A stretch of 64,000 nucleotides of DNA from Streptomyces umbrinus. Its GTDB lineage: Bacteria; Actinomycetota; Actinomycetes; Streptomycetales; Streptomycetaceae. Position 1 is the first letter of the stretch. Each line of letters begins with the position of its first letter. The stretch spans positions 1,984,001 to 2,048,000 of the forward strand of contig NZ_JAUSZI010000002.1 of assembly GCF_030817415.1 (NCBI RefSeq), written 5' to 3'. Below, one piece after another: positions 17,231 through 26,351 of the stretch. The notes beneath the pieces are model-generated. The model did not search any database. It was given only the letters and a program-made list of their open reading frames with translations, and was not told where the DNA came from. A program made the position numbers and the translations under genes.

Positions 17231-17823
17231 GGCAGCACCACCGCCAGCACGTAGCGCGCGTCCTCGGGGCCGGTGGACCGGAAGCGCGTCGGCCCCCACA
17301 CCCGCAACCGCAGACAGTCGCCCGCGTCGAGCCGGTGTCCGGTGTCCTGGGCCGTGACCTCAAGCCGCCCGGCGAGCAGCCAGATGTGCTGTTCGAGGCC
17401 GGGTACGGGCGGCCGGTCGTACGCGATGTCCGCGCCGGCCGCGAGCCGCCCCTCGACCAGTTCGCCGCGCAGCCCGGCATGCGGCGGGGACACGGAGCGG
17501 CGTACGAAACCGGACGCCCTGTCCTCCCATACGGCCTGGTCGGCGGCTCGTACCAGCAGGGCGGGCTCCTCCTCGACCTCGCTGAGCAGCTGCGACATGG
17601 TGCGGCCATAGACCCCGCACAGTCGGTTCAGGAGCGAGGCCGTGGGGCTGATCTCCGCGCGCTCGGCCCGGGACAGGGTCGACCGGCTCACCCCGCTGCG
17701 CTCCGCCAACTCACCCAGGGACCAGCCTCGTTCGGCCCGCAGCTCGGCCAGTCGCACGCCGAGCCGGGCATCGACGGGGTCCGGTCCGGCGCCGGCCGCG
17801 TCAACATCCTCACCATGTCTCAT
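17227..17823 (-). CDS. XRE-family regulator with C-terminal cupin domain
   Basis: The 198-residue regulator has a helix-turn-helix at about residues 15-70 (LGVRLAELRAERGWSLGELAERSG, SRSTLSRAERAEISPTA). A cupin fold fills residues 115-195, with VPGLEQHIWLLAGRLEVT and LDAGDCLRLRVWGP, for sensing a small ligand. ATG 17823 is chosen over ATG 17844 because a palindrome that looks like an operator lies between them. The gene leads an operon with the GNAT acetyltransferase. Regulators of this type often control a single adjacent detoxifying or modifying enzyme; that role is inference. Confidence 0.85.
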   Translation of the reverse strand: MRHGEDVDAAGAGPDPVDARLGVRLAELRAERGWSLGELAERSGVSRSTLSRAERAEISPTASLLNRLCGVYGRTMSQLLSEVEEEPALLVRAADQAVWEDRASGFVRRSVSPPHAGLRGELVEGRLAAGADIAYDRPPVPGLEQHIWLLAGRLEVTAQDTGHRLDAGDCLRLRVWGPTRFRSTGPEDARYVLAVVLP

Positions 17824-17827
17824 ATTC

Positions 17828-17840
17828 GGGATGCTATCCC
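17828..17840. promoter_or_regulatory. candidate autoregulatory operator of the XRE-cupin gene
   Basis: GGGATGCTATCCC is a 13-bp palindrome (GGGAT-N3-ATCCC) placed 5 bp upstream of the ATG at 17823. Its position would block transcription or translation initiation of the XRE-GNAT operon. No second copy was noticed nearby. Confidence 0.45.
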
Positions 17841-17869
17841 ACATGTGAAACGCGACGGCGGCGCGGCGC

Positions 17870-18775
17870 TCATCCCACCGGTGCGGCCTCCCCCAGCGCC
17901 TCCAGTACCGGCCGGATCAGCGGATGCTCCTCGGCGCCCCGGCGCACGGCGGCGAAGACCCGGCGCGTGGGTGCGACCCCGTCCACGGGGCGCACGACCA
18001 CACCCGAGAGATCCATGCCGCTCAGGGCCGAGCGCGGCACCAGGGCGACCCCCGTGTCCGCCGAAGCGAGCGCGACGACCGCGCGGAAGTCGTCCGAGGA
18101 GTGCTCGAGACGGGGCTGGAATCCAGCGTGCTCGCAGGCCAGGACCACCACGTCGTGGCAGGGGTTTCCGGGGTACGGGCCGATCCACGGGTCCTTGGCC
18201 AGCTCGGCGAGCGGCACCTCCGTACGGTCGGCGAGGCGGTGGGTCACCGGGACGACGGCGTCGAACGGCTCGGCGTACAGCGGGATGTGGGCGAGGCGGG
18301 GGTCGTCGGCGTCCGGCGCGCCGCGGTACTCGACGGCGACCGCCACGTCGACCTGCCGGTCGAGCACCATCGGCAGGCTGGCGTCGCCCTCGGCGTCCTG
18401 GACGCGGATGCGGATGCCGGGCGCGGTCCGCGCGAGCCGGGCCACGGCGGGCGCGACGACCAGGCCGATGCCGGTCGCGAAGGAGGCGACCGTGACGGTG
18501 CCCGCCGAACCCGAGTCGTACGCGGCGAGCTCGGCCTCGGCCTTCTCCAGCTGCGCGAGGACCGCGTTGGTGTGGCTGAGCAGGATCTCGCCGGCCGGAG
18601 TAAGGCGTACGCCCCTGGCGTTGCGCTCCACCAGCCGGTGGCCCGTCTCCTGCTCAAGGGCGGTCAGCTGTTGCGAGACGGCGGAGGGCGTGAGGTAGAG
18701 CGCGGCGGCAGCGGCCGTCACCGTGCGATGGTCCGCCACCGCACGGAGGATGTGGAGCCGCCGCGCTTCGATCAT
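17870..18775 (-). CDS. LysR-family transcriptional regulator
   Basis: The 301-residue protein has the N-terminal winged helix EARRLHILRAVADHRTVTAAAAALYLTPSAVSQQLTALE (residues 3-41). The effector-binding type 2 periplasmic-binding-like domain fills residues 90-295, including GTVTVASFATGIGLVVAPAV. It lies 93 nt downstream of kbl in the same direction and is not divergent from it, so control of kbl-tdh is possible but not shown by layout. ATG 18775 is the natural start because the family begins within 3 residues of the HTH helix. Confidence 0.88.
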   Translation of the reverse strand: MIEARRLHILRAVADHRTVTAAAAALYLTPSAVSQQLTALEQETGHRLVERNARGVRLTPAGEILLSHTNAVLAQLEKAEAELAAYDSGSAGTVTVASFATGIGLVVAPAVARLARTAPGIRIRVQDAEGDASLPMVLDRQVDVAVAVEYRGAPDADDPRLAHIPLYAEPFDAVVPVTHRLADRTEVPLAELAKDPWIGPYPGNPCHDVVVLACEHAGFQPRLEHSSDDFRAVVALASADTGVALVPRSALSGMDLSGVVVRPVDGVAPTRRVFAAVRRGAEEHPLIRPVLEALGEAAPVG

Positions 18776-18868
18776 GTGACCGATTCTCTCAGAGGTTCGC
18801 GCTCACCCTGCTGCTCCGGTCCTCAGCCCCTCCGCGGCGCCGGGCGCCCGACCTCGTTCCCTCCGCGC

Positions 18869-20074
18869 TCAGGCCTTCGTCTCCGCCTCCAGCTCCGCCC
18901 GCGCCGCCACGAAGGCGTCCACCGCCCTGTTCACGTCCGCCGTCGAGTGCGCGGCGGACAGCTGTACGCGGATGCGGGCCCGGCCCTGCGGGACCACCGG
19001 GTACGAGAAGCCGATCACGTACACCCCGCGGTCCAGGAGCAGCTCGGCCATGCGTCCGGCGACGGCCGCGTCGCCGATCATGACCGGGGCGATGGCGTGG
19101 TCGCCGGGGAGGATGTCGAAGCCCTCCTCGGTCATCCGGGAGCGGAACAGCGCGGTGTTCGCGGCGAGGTGCTCGCGCAGGTCGCCCGCCGACTCCAGCA
19201 GGTCGAGGACCTTGAGCGAGGCGGCGGCGATCACCGGGGCCAGGGTGTTCGAGAAGAGGTACGGGCGCGAGCGCTGGCGCAGCAGGGCGACGATCTCGGC
19301 GCGGGCGGCGACGTAACCGCCGGAGGCGCCGCCGAGGGCCTTGCCCAGAGTGCCGGTGATGATGTCGACGCGGTCCATGACGCCGTGCAGCTCGGGGGTG
19401 CCGCGGCCGCCGGGGCCCACGAAGCCGACGGCGTGCGAGTCGTCGACCATGACCATGGCGTCGTAGCGGTCGGCGAGGTCGCAGATCTCGCGCAACGGGG
19501 CCACGTACCCGTCCATGGAGAAGACGCCGTCGGTGACGATCAGCCTGCGGCGGGCGCCGGCGGCCTCCTTCAACTGCTGTTCCAGGTCCGCGAGGTCGCG
19601 GTTGGCGTAGCGGAGGCGGCGGGCCTTCGAGAGGCGGATGCCGTCGATGATCGAGGCGTGGTTGAGGGCGTCGGAGATCACCGCGTCCTCCTCGCCGAGG
19701 AGGGTTTCGAAGACGCCGCCGTTGGCATCGAAGCAGGAGGAGTAGAGGATCGTGTCCTCCTGGCCGAGGAAGGCGGAGAGGCGCTGTTCGAGCTCCTTGT
19801 GCACCTCCTGCGTACCGCAGATGAAGCGCACGGACGCCATGCCGTAGCCCCAGCGGTCGAGGGCCTCGTGAGCTGCGGCGATCACCTCGGGGTGGTCGGC
19901 GAGGCCGAGGTAGTTGTTCGCGCAGAAGTTGAGGACCTCACCGGGGCGGCCGCCCGCGGTGACGTTCACGGTCGCGGACTGCGGGCTGCCGATGACGCGC
20001 TCGGGCTTGTGCAGTCCGGCGGCGCGGATCTCGTCGAGGGTGGTGCGGAGGTCGTCGCGTACGGAGTCGAACAT
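18869..20074 (-). CDS. kbl: glycine C-acetyltransferase (2-amino-3-ketobutyrate CoA ligase)
   Basis: The 401-residue PLP enzyme of the alpha-oxoamine synthase family converts 2-amino-3-ketobutyrate and CoA to glycine and acetyl-CoA, the second step of threonine breakdown. Lys245 in [10 protein letters not shown] binds [15 protein letters not shown] (208-219) and [13 protein letters not shown] (50-62) are family signatures. ATG 20074 is preferred to the adjacent ATG 20077 because it gives better spacing to AAGGA. It begins within 9 nt of the end of tdh, so the two enzymes are co-translated and can channel the unstable intermediate. Confidence 0.95.
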   Translation of the reverse strand: MFDSVRDDLRTTLDEIRAAGLHKPERVIGSPQSATVNVTAGGRPGEVLNFCANNYLGLADHPEVIAAAHEALDRWGYGMASVRFICGTQEVHKELEQRLSAFLGQEDTILYSSCFDANGGVFETLLGEEDAVISDALNHASIIDGIRLSKARRLRYANRDLADLEQQLKEAAGARRRLIVTDGVFSMDGYVAPLREICDLADRYDAMVMVDDSHAVGFVGPGGRGTPELHGVMDRVDIITGTLGKALGGASGGYVAARAEIVALLRQRSRPYLFSNTLAPVIAAASLKVLDLLESAGDLREHLAANTALFRSRMTEEGFDILPGDHAIAPVMIGDAAVAGRMAELLLDRGVYVIGFSYPVVPQGRARIRVQLSAAHSTADVNRAVDAFVAARAELEAETKA

Positions 20075-20083
20075 CATCAGTCC

Positions 20084-21112
20084 TTAGTGGGTCCAGTCGA
20101 GGATGACCTTGCCGCCGCGGCCGCTCGCCGCGTCGGCGAACGCCGCCTCGTGGTCGCGGTAGCCGTAACGGCCGGTGATCACGGGGGCGAGGTCGAGACC
20201 GCCTTCGAGGAGGACCGACATCGCGTACCAGGTCTCGAACATCTCGCGGCCGTAGATGCCCTTGATCGTGATCATGGAGGTGACGATCCGGGACCAGTCG
20301 ACGGCGAACTCCTCGGACGGCAGTCCGAGCATGGCGATCTTTCCGCCGTGCGTCATGTTGGCGAGCATGTCGCGCATCGCGACGGGGTTGCCGGACATCT
20401 CCAGGCCGACATCGAATCCCTCGCGCAGGCCGAGGGTGCGCTGCCCGTCGGCGATGGTCGACTCGGCGACGTTCAGCGCGAGGCTGACACCGATCTTGCG
20501 GGCAAGCTCCAGGCGCTCCTCGCTGACGTCGGTGACCACGACGTGCCGGGCGCCGGCGTGCTTGGCGACGGCGGCGGCCATCAGCCCGATGGGTCCCGCG
20601 CCGGTGATCAGTACGTCCTCCCCGACCAGCGGGAACGACAGCGCGGTGTGCACGGCGTTGCCGAACGGGTCGAAGATCGCGGCGACGTCGAGGTCGACGG
20701 AGACGCGGTGCACCCACACGTTGGACGCGGGCAGCGCGACGTACTCGGCGAACGCGCCGTCGCGGCCGACGCCGAGCCCCACCGTGGCGCGGCACAGATG
20801 GCGCCGCCCGGCCTGGCAGTTGCGGCACTTGCCGCACACGAGGTGGCCCTCGCCACTGACCCGGTCGCCCACGGTGATGTCGCCGACGTCGCGGCCCGTC
20901 TCGACGACCTCGCCCACGAACTCGTGGCCGATCACGAGCGGGGTCGTGATCGACTGCTGTGCCCAGCCGTCCCAGCTGCGGATGTGCAGGTCGGTGCCGC
21001 AGATCCCGGTCCTGAGGACCTTGATCAGTACGTCACCCGGTCCGACGACCGGCTCCGGTACGTCCATGAGCCGGAGTCCCGGCTCAGCCTTCTCCTTGAC
21101 CAGCGCCTTCAA
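20084..21112 (-). CDS. tdh: L-threonine 3-dehydrogenase
   Basis: The 342-residue zinc medium-chain dehydrogenase oxidises threonine to 2-amino-3-ketobutyrate with NAD. Catalytic zinc ligands are Cys38 and His63/Glu64, with the Thr40-His43 relay in GICGTDLH. The structural zinc site is Cys93, Cys96, Cys99 and Cys107, and the Rossmann motif is [20 protein letters not shown]. The TTG at 21112 gives the usual family start (MKALVKEK) and length, with GGGAG upstream; GTG 21115 is the only close alternative. It is the first gene of the tdh-kbl operon. Confidence 0.95.
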   Translation of the reverse strand: MKALVKEKAEPGLRLMDVPEPVVGPGDVLIKVLRTGICGTDLHIRSWDGWAQQSITTPLVIGHEFVGEVVETGRDVGDITVGDRVSGEGHLVCGKCRNCQAGRRHLCRATVGLGVGRDGAFAEYVALPASNVWVHRVSVDLDVAAIFDPFGNAVHTALSFPLVGEDVLITGAGPIGLMAAAVAKHAGARHVVVTDVSEERLELARKIGVSLALNVAESTIADGQRTLGLREGFDVGLEMSGNPVAMRDMLANMTHGGKIAMLGLPSEEFAVDWSRIVTSMITIKGIYGREMFETWYAMSVLLEGGLDLAPVITGRYGYRDHEAAFADAASGRGGKVILDWTH

Positions 21113-21135
21113 CACGGCTCCCGTGTACGAGGGTT

Positions 21136-21171
21136 CCGGGCCTGGGCATGCCGAGGCAGGCCCAGGCCCGG
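21136..21171 (-). promoter_or_regulatory. strong hairpin in the tdh leader
   Basis: A perfect 12-bp inverted repeat (arms 21136-21147 and 21160-21171, 12-nt loop) lies 24 nt upstream of the tdh start on the same transcript strand. No T-run follows. It may be an attenuator, a translation-control stem or the terminator of an upstream transcript. It does not match a riboswitch class I can recognise. Confidence 0.45.
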
Positions 21172-21383
21172 AGTGAGGGGTGGCGTCACGGCAGCGGGCA
21201 TGGCGGGTGGGCCATGCGGGAGCGCCTCTCAGCGGCTGCGGCGCTCCACTGCCTTCGCCGAGAAATCTGCCGTACGCGGGCGCTGCGGTCCATCGAGGTT
21301 TTCTTAAGCTCCGCCGCAGCTTTCCTTCACGCCTCGCTCTCCTTCCACAAATCCGCTCCCCTCCCACGCATCCCCCGTCCCCG

Positions 21384-22568
21384 TCAGCGTGTCTGCCCCC
21401 TCTCGAAGTACGCGACCAGCTCGGCGTCCAGCGGCGGCACCTCGTGCGGAACGCCGCCCCCGCGCAGTGACTCGGTGGCCCGGAATCCCGCCGCCACCGC
21501 CATGCGCGCGGCCACCGGGGACGTGTCGGTGCGCCCTCCCTCGCGCACGAACCGCAGGAACTCGTCGATCAGCAGCGGGTCCGCGCCCCCGTGCTCGGCG
21601 TCCTGCTCCACATCGGGTATCAGGTACTCGGCGTCGGCCTCGGCCCGGTATCCAGAGCGGCGGAAGTTCCACACCTTCACCACTCCCCCCGGCCCGTCCC
21701 CGAAGTTCTCCAGGCGCCCCGCGTCGCCGATGACCGTGTAGTTGCGCCAGTAGTCGGGCGTGAAGTGGCACTGCTGGTAGGCAGCCAACACCCCGTTGTC
21801 CAGGCGCATGTTGACGATCGACACGTCCTCGACGTCGATGACGGGGTTGAGGGCCCGCTGGGTGTGCGGCGGCCAGTGGCCGTCCTCCGTGTACCAGTCG
21901 TCGGCCTTCGGCTCACCCGGCGAACGGCGGTGCGGACTGCCGCCGTACACCATCAGGTCGCCGAACGCCTGTACCTGCCGGGTGTATCCGCCCGCGAGCC
22001 AGTGCAGCACGTCGAGGTCGTGGGCGCCCTTCTGCAGCAACAGGCCGGTGGTGCACCGGCGTTCGGCGTGCCAGTCCTTGAAGTACCAGTCGCCTCCGTA
22101 GCCGACGAAGTGGCGTACCCACACCGTCTTGACCGTCCCGATGTCGCCGCGCAGGACGAGGTCGCGCATCATCCGGATCACCGGCATGTGGCGCATGTTG
22201 TGGCCCACGTACAGCCGGGTGCCCGTCTCGAAGCCCGTGCGCAGGATGAGGTCGCACCGGTCGATGGTGATGTCCAGGGGCTTCTCGACGAAGACGGGCT
22301 TGCCCGCACGCAGCGCCTCGCAGGCGATGTCGGCATGGGTGTGGTCCGGGGTGAGGACGAGCACGGCGTCGACGTCCGGGTCGTCGACGACCTTGCGGTG
22401 GTCCTCTACGGTCCGGACGCCGGGGATGCGGTCGGCGGCGCGGTCCCGCAGTGCCGGATCGTGTTCGGCGACGACGGTCACGCGCGAGCCCCGGCCGGGC
22501 CGGTGGACGATGCGCGCGAGCGAACCGCGCAGGCCGAAGCCGAGGGCGCCGAGACGCAGGTCGGTCAT
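21384..22568 (-). CDS. Gfo/Idh/MocA family oxidoreductase
   Basis: The 394-residue protein has an N-terminal NAD(P)-binding Rossmann fold ([18 protein letters not shown]), then [32 protein letters not shown] with the conserved EKP. The C-terminal substrate domain includes [20 protein letters not shown]. Members oxidise or epimerise sugars and inositols. ATG 22568 has GGAAGG 7 nt upstream. It is divergent from a DUF2264 gene across an operator-rich spacer, and both families occur in pectin/rhamnose or other plant-glycan utilisation loci. The specific sugar is not evident. Confidence 0.87.
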   Translation of the reverse strand: MTDLRLGALGFGLRGSLARIVHRPGRGSRVTVVAEHDPALRDRAADRIPGVRTVEDHRKVVDDPDVDAVLVLTPDHTHADIACEALRAGKPVFVEKPLDITIDRCDLILRTGFETGTRLYVGHNMRHMPVIRMMRDLVLRGDIGTVKTVWVRHFVGYGGDWYFKDWHAERRCTTGLLLQKGAHDLDVLHWLAGGYTRQVQAFGDLMVYGGSPHRRSPGEPKADDWYTEDGHWPPHTQRALNPVIDVEDVSIVNMRLDNGVLAAYQQCHFTPDYWRNYTVIGDAGRLENFGDGPGGVVKVWNFRRSGYRAEADAEYLIPDVEQDAEHGGADPLLIDEFLRFVREGGRTDTSPVAARMAVAAGFRATESLRGGGVPHEVPPLDAELVAYFERGQTR

Positions 22569-22870
22569 GGGGTGCCTTCCCGTTCGGTGACGAGGAGTCG
22601 GGTCCGGCGGCAGGAGACCCGGCCGTGTTCCGCCGAGGAAGCCGTGCCCACCTGCGCCGGAGTCAACTTCCCATCGGCCGAGGCGTTCCGGGAGAGCGCA
22701 CGAGGGCCGCACATACGAACAGGGCCGACCACATGCGAACAGGTCTCACTGTGTGCGCACACGACACATGGCATACGCACACAGCACAATTGATCTGTCG
22801 GCCCCCACCAGCCGTATCCCTCTCCGGAACCTGGAATCGCGCCCGGGAACAGAGGAGTCGGAACCCAGCC
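22569..22870. other. divergent promoter region, Gfo/Idh versus DUF2264
   Basis: The 302-bp spacer holds promoters for both flanking genes. From 22700 on it has lower GC than the coding DNA and contains four phased direct repeats (listed separately). The rest shows no gene. Confidence 0.6.
22711..22781 (+). promoter_or_regulatory. four 11-bp direct repeats phased at 20 bp
   Basis: Related elements start at 22711 (ACATACGAACA), 22731 (ACATGCGAACA), 22751 (GTGTGCGCACA) and 22771 (GCATACGCACA), exactly two helical turns apart. The first two extend to a shared AGG. The third is also part of the perfect palindrome GTGTGCGCACAC. Regular same-face spacing is typical of cooperative repressor or activator arrays such as DeoR-type sites. 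The binding protein is not identifiable here. Confidence 0.6.
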
Positions 22871-24754
22871 ATGCCCGCACCGCATGTATCCCTGCCGCCC
22901 ATCGACCACGTCCTGTCGCCGCACACCGGCTGGACGCGGGCGCACTGGGAGGCGCTCGCCGACCGGCAGCTCGAAGCCCTGGTCCCGTACGCGACGCCGG
23001 GCCTCGCGCAGTACCGGCTGCCCGGGCGGACCTCGTGGTCGGGTGTCGTCTCGGACGGGCTCGAAGGGTTCGCGCGGTCATTCCTGCTGGCCTCCTTCCG
23101 GATCGCCGGGGCGCGGGGCGACGTCGATCCCCGTCTCACAGAACGCTACGCGCGGGGTCTGACAACGGGCACCGACCGCGACAGCGGCGAGGCCTGGCCC
23201 GAACTCACGGACTGCTCCCAGCAGATGGCGGAGGCCGCCTCGGTCGCCGTGGCGCTGCACGAGACCCGCCCGTGGATCTGGGACCGGCTGCACACCGAGG
23301 CGCAGGAGCGGGTCGTGGACTGGCTGTGGGGTTTCGTGGGCCGCCGCACCTGGGACAACCACTGGCGGCTCTACCAGGTGGTGGCCGAACAGTTCCTGGC
23401 CTCGGTCGGCGCGCCCCACCGTCAGGACGACATCGACGCCGGGCTCGACCGCCTCGACGACTGGTACGTGGGCGACGGCTGGTACAGCGACGGCGACGGC
23501 GGGACCTTCGACTACCACAACGGCTGGATCATGCACCTGTACCCGCTGCTGTGGTGCCGGATGACCGGCGGCGACGGCGGCGGGCGCGGCCACGTCTACC
23601 GGGAACGGCTCGCCCGGTTCCTCGCCGACTACCCGCGGTTCTTCGGCGCGGACGGTGCCCCCGTGCACCACGGCCGCTCCCTGACGTACCGTTTCGCCAC
23701 CGCCGCCCCGGCATGGATGGGCGCCCTCGCCGGCTGTACGCCGCTGGAGCCGGGCCTCACCCGACGGCTGGCGTCGGGCACGGTGCGGCACTTCGTGGAG
23801 CGGGGGGTGCCCGACGAGCGCGGGCTGTTGCCGCTCGGCTGGTACGAAACGTTCCTGCCGATGACCCAGCCGTACTCGGGGCCAGCGTCCCCGTACTGGG
23901 CGAGCATGGGCTTCCTCGGGCTGCTGCTGCCTCCGGAGCACCCGGTGTGGACGGCACGCGAACTGCCGCTACCGGTTGAGGAGTCGGACCAGTACACCGC
24001 GCTCCCGGCCCCCGGCTGGCTGTTGCACGGCACGAAACACGACGGCATCGTCCGCCTGGTCAACCACGGCGGCGACCCCAACTCCCCGGCCGGGCCCGCC
24101 GAGGACGATCCGCACTACGCGAAGTTCGGCTACTCGACGGCGACCGCGCCCGAGGCGGCCGCCCATGCCTGGGAGCGGACCGTGGACGGGCACATCGCGC
24201 TGGTGACCCCGGACGGCACCGCGTCCCGCCGGCGCACCATCGTTCCGCTGCACTGCTCCGGGCGGACGGCCGCCTCCCGCTACAGCGCCCGACTGCCCGG
24301 CAGCGAGGAGGAGTTCCCGATCGAGACGACAAGCGTTCTGCGCGGCCCCTGGGAGATACGCGTGCACCGGGTGCTCGCGCCGACCGGCCTGACCGTCCGG
24401 GAGGGCGGCTACGCGGTCGCCGCCGAGACCCGGCCCACCGCCGAGCGGGGCCACGGCTGGGCACTGGCCCGCACGGACAACGGGCTGACCAGTGTCGTCG
24501 TCGCGCTGCACGGCTGGGACGAGGACACGGGCATCGCGCGTGAGGTCGAGGCCAACGCCTTCGGCCCGCACTCCGCGACGCCGTACCTCCGGTGCGCGGC
24601 GGGCCGTCCGGGCGGCTCCGGCGTGTACGTCACGCTGCTCGCGCTGACGCGGGACTCCGTGCACCCCCAGGCGTTACGGGAGTCGGTGTCCTGCGAGGTC
24701 GAGGGGGACGAAGTCCGGATCACGTTTCCCGAGGGGGACACCGTCTCCGTGTGA
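22871..24754 (+). CDS. DUF2264 domain protein, bldA-dependent candidate
   Basis: The 627-residue protein matches the DUF2264 family throughout. An N-terminal (alpha/alpha)-type helical half carries SWSGVVSDGLEGFARSFLLA and NHWRLYQVVAEQFL, a central stretch has GDGGTFDYHNGWIMHLYPLLW, and a beta-rich C-terminal half follows. The fold resembles glycoside hydrolase/lyase relatives, so a role in degrading unsaturated or substituted oligosaccharides is inferred, helped by the divergent Gfo/Idh oxidoreductase. There is no signal peptide, so it is cytoplasmic. It contains one TTA leucine codon at 24674-24676 (codon 602). ATG 22871 has AGGAG somewhat distant (22852-22856). Confidence 0.82.
   Translation: MPAPHVSLPPIDHVLSPHTGWTRAHWEALADRQLEALVPYATPGLAQYRLPGRTSWSGVVSDGLEGFARSFLLASFRIAGARGDVDPRLTERYARGLTTGTDRDSGEAWPELTDCSQQMAEAASVAVALHETRPWIWDRLHTEAQERVVDWLWGFVGRRTWDNHWRLYQVVAEQFLASVGAPHRQDDIDAGLDRLDDWYVGDGWYSDGDGGTFDYHNGWIMHLYPLLWCRMTGGDGGGRGHVYRERLARFLADYPRFFGADGAPVHHGRSLTYRFATAAPAWMGALAGCTPLEPGLTRRLASGTVRHFVERGVPDERGLLPLGWYETFLPMTQPYSGPASPYWASMGFLGLLLPPEHPVWTARELPLPVEESDQYTALPAPGWLLHGTKHDGIVRLVNHGGDPNSPAGPAEDDPHYAKFGYSTATAPEAAAHAWERTVDGHIALVTPDGTASRRRTIVPLHCSGRTAASRYSARLPGSEEEFPIETTSVLRGPWEIRVHRVLAPTGLTVREGGYAVAAETRPTAERGHGWALARTDNGLTSVVVALHGWDEDTGIAREVEANAFGPHSATPYLRCAAGRPGGSGVYVTLLALTRDSVHPQALRESVSCEVEGDEVRITFPEGDTVSV
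24674..24676 (+). promoter_or_regulatory. in-frame TTA leucine codon (bldA target)
   Basis: Within the DUF2264 gene, codon 602 reads TTA in the context encoding PQALRES. TTA is very rare in Streptomyces and is read only by the developmental bldA tRNA. No other TTA codon was noticed in the genes of this window, so translation of this gene is probably tied to developmental stage. Confidence 0.85.
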
Positions 24755-24810
24755 GTCCGCGTGAGTCCGCGTGAGAGGGACACCGTCCGTGTGGAGGCGA
24801 AGGCCGCGGG

Positions 24811-25404
24811 TCAGAATCCACTTTCCCGCAGCTCGATCCGCTCGACCAGCTCCGCCGCCATCGACTTGATGGTGTCGAGCCCCGCCCGCCCCCACGGCCG
24901 GGGCTCGACATCGCTGACGCACACCGTGCCGAGCGCGATGCCCGTGCGGTCGATGAGCGGGGCGCCGAGGTAGGAGTGGATGCCGAACTCGTCGACGACC
25001 GGGTTGCCCGCGAAGCGGGGATAGTCACGGACGTCCTCCAGGACCAACGCCTTGTGGCGGACGACCACATGTGGGCAGAAGCCATGGTCCCGGGCCATAT
25101 AGCGGCCGATCCTCGGTTTCGTGGTGTCCGCGTGATCCGTACGGGCCTCGGTCGGCGGCTCGGCCGGGATGCCCCCGTAGGGGGTGTGCAGGCCCGCGAA
25201 GAACTGCCGCTCCTCGTCGATGAAGTTGACCATCGCGTAGGGCGCCCCCGCGAGCTCGGCGAGCCGGTCCGCGAACGCGTCGAGGGCCGGCTCGGTGTGC
25301 TGCCCCAGGCCGAGCACCCGCAGGCGCCGTGTTCTGGCGGGGGCCTCCTTGTCCTCGGGGGTGAGCAGCAGCCGACCGGCCGGACGCGGCGGGTCGTACG
25401 TCAT
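24811..25404 (-). CDS. GAF domain protein of the conservon
   Basis: The 197-residue protein is essentially one GAF domain of the phytochrome/FhlA type. It includes APYAMVNFIDEERQFFAG near residue 53, FCPHVVVRHKALVLEDVRDYPRF near 109, and SYLGAPLIDRTGIALGTVCVSD near 143. No output domain is fused, so it probably senses a ligand or redox state and acts through partners. Its ATG overlaps the stop of the GTPase gene (ATGA), placing it as the last gene of the conservon, where other conservons often carry a cytochrome P450. Confidence 0.85.
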   Translation of the reverse strand: MTYDPPRPAGRLLLTPEDKEAPARTRRLRVLGLGQHTEPALDAFADRLAELAGAPYAMVNFIDEERQFFAGLHTPYGGIPAEPPTEARTDHADTTKPRIGRYMARDHGFCPHVVVRHKALVLEDVRDYPRFAGNPVVDEFGIHSYLGAPLIDRTGIALGTVCVSDVEPRPWGRAGLDTIKSMAAELVERIELRESGF

Positions 25405-26000
25405 GTGTGGGCTCCGTGGCTGGGGGCGTGCGAGGGGGTGTGGGCGAGGAGGTGGCGGACGAGGGTGAGCAGGGTCTGCACTCCCGAGCTGGAGATCCGG
25501 GCGTCGCAGCGCACGACGGGCACCTCCGGGTCGAGGTCGATGGCCGCCCGCACCTCCTCCGGGTCGTAGCGGAAGCCTCCGTCGAACTCGTTGACGGCCA
25601 CGATGAATCCCAGGCCGCGCTGTTCGAAGAAGTCGACGGCGGCGAAGCAGTCCTCCAGGCGGCGGGTGTCGGCGAGGATGACCGCGCCGAGCGCGCCTTC
25701 GGAGAGCTCGTCCCACATGAACCAGAACCGCTCCTGTCCGGGCGTGCCGAACAGGTACAGCACGTGTTCGGGATCGAGGGTGATGCGGCCGAAGTCCATC
25801 GCGACGGTCGTCTCGACCTTGTTCTCGATGCCGTCGAGATTGTCGGTCGCGGCGCTGACCGTGGTCAGCAGTTCCTCCGTACTGAGCGGCGCGATCTCGC
25901 TCACCGCGCCGACGAAGGTGGTCTTTCCTACTCCGAACCCTCCCGCCACCAGGATCTTCAAGGCGGTGGGAAAGGGGTCAGAGCTGTCGTCGTAGTCCAT
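25401..26000 (-). CDS. cvnD: conservon GTP/ATP-binding protein (CvnD)
   Basis: The 199-residue small Ras-like GTPase of the actinobacterial conservon family has a P-loop VAGGFGVGKTTFVGAVSE near residue 19. Switch II appears as LYLFGTPGQERFWFMWDELS near residue 80, and VNEFDGG near 135 replaces the NKxD guanine motif. These proteins are thought to work downstream of the CvnA sensor, with CvnB and CvnC as regulators, much like eukaryotic G-protein modules. It overlaps the DUF742 gene by 23 nt. Confidence 0.92.
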   Translation of the reverse strand: MDYDDSSDPFPTALKILVAGGFGVGKTTFVGAVSEIAPLSTEELLTTVSAATDNLDGIENKVETTVAMDFGRITLDPEHVLYLFGTPGQERFWFMWDELSEGALGAVILADTRRLEDCFAAVDFFEQRGLGFIVAVNEFDGGFRYDPEEVRAAIDLDPEVPVVRCDARISSSGVQTLLTLVRHLLAHTPSHAPSHGAHT

Positions 26001-26349
26001 CGAGCACTGCCTCCAGAAGAGACCGGTCAGTGGGGTTGTGGTGGAACGTCGGGGGCTTCATGGACAGCACCCCGCAGCCGACGAGATCGGACAGCAGCAC
26101 CTTGGTCACCGCGGCGGGCAGTCTCAGATGCGCGGCGACCTCGGCGACCGAGACGGGGTCCCGGCACAGTTCGAGTGCCTGGGCGTGCTCGGGGCCGAGG
26201 TAGCCGAGAGGGGTGACGCCGGTGGCCATCACCTGCGACAGAAGGTCGAGCGCGGTGCTCGGCCGGGTCCGGCCGTTGCTGACCTGGTAGGGGCGCACAA
26301 GGCGTCCGGCCGCATCGTCAAGCCAGGGCCCGTCGCCGGCCGAGGTCAC
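25978..26349 (-). CDS. cvnC: DUF742 protein (CvnC)
   Basis: The 123-residue protein matches the DUF742 component of conservons. RLVRPYQVSNGRTRPST near residue 15 is the family signature, followed by a winged-helix part with DPVSVAEVAAHLRLPAAVTKVLLSDLV. GTG 26349 is chosen as start; a TTG at 26355 that overlaps the upstream stop is an alternative. It lies between the roadblock and GTPase genes and is read on one mRNA with them. Confidence 0.9.
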   Translation of the reverse strand: MTSAGDGPWLDDAAGRLVRPYQVSNGRTRPSTALDLLSQVMATGVTPLGYLGPEHAQALELCRDPVSVAEVAAHLRLPAAVTKVLLSDLVGCGVLSMKPPTFHHNPTDRSLLEAVLDGLRRQL

Positions 26350-26351
26350 GC

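Noticed and set aside
17924..21307. Very long plus-strand open frame opposite LysR, kbl and tdh
   Set aside because: It is the mirror of high-GC codon bias on the minus-strand genes; its protein is Val/Gly/Asp-rich with no motifs.
21113..21383. Glycine or threonine riboswitch before tdh
   Set aside because: The hairpin present does not show the conserved blocks of the glycine riboswitch, and glycine is the product, not linked here to a gcv gene.
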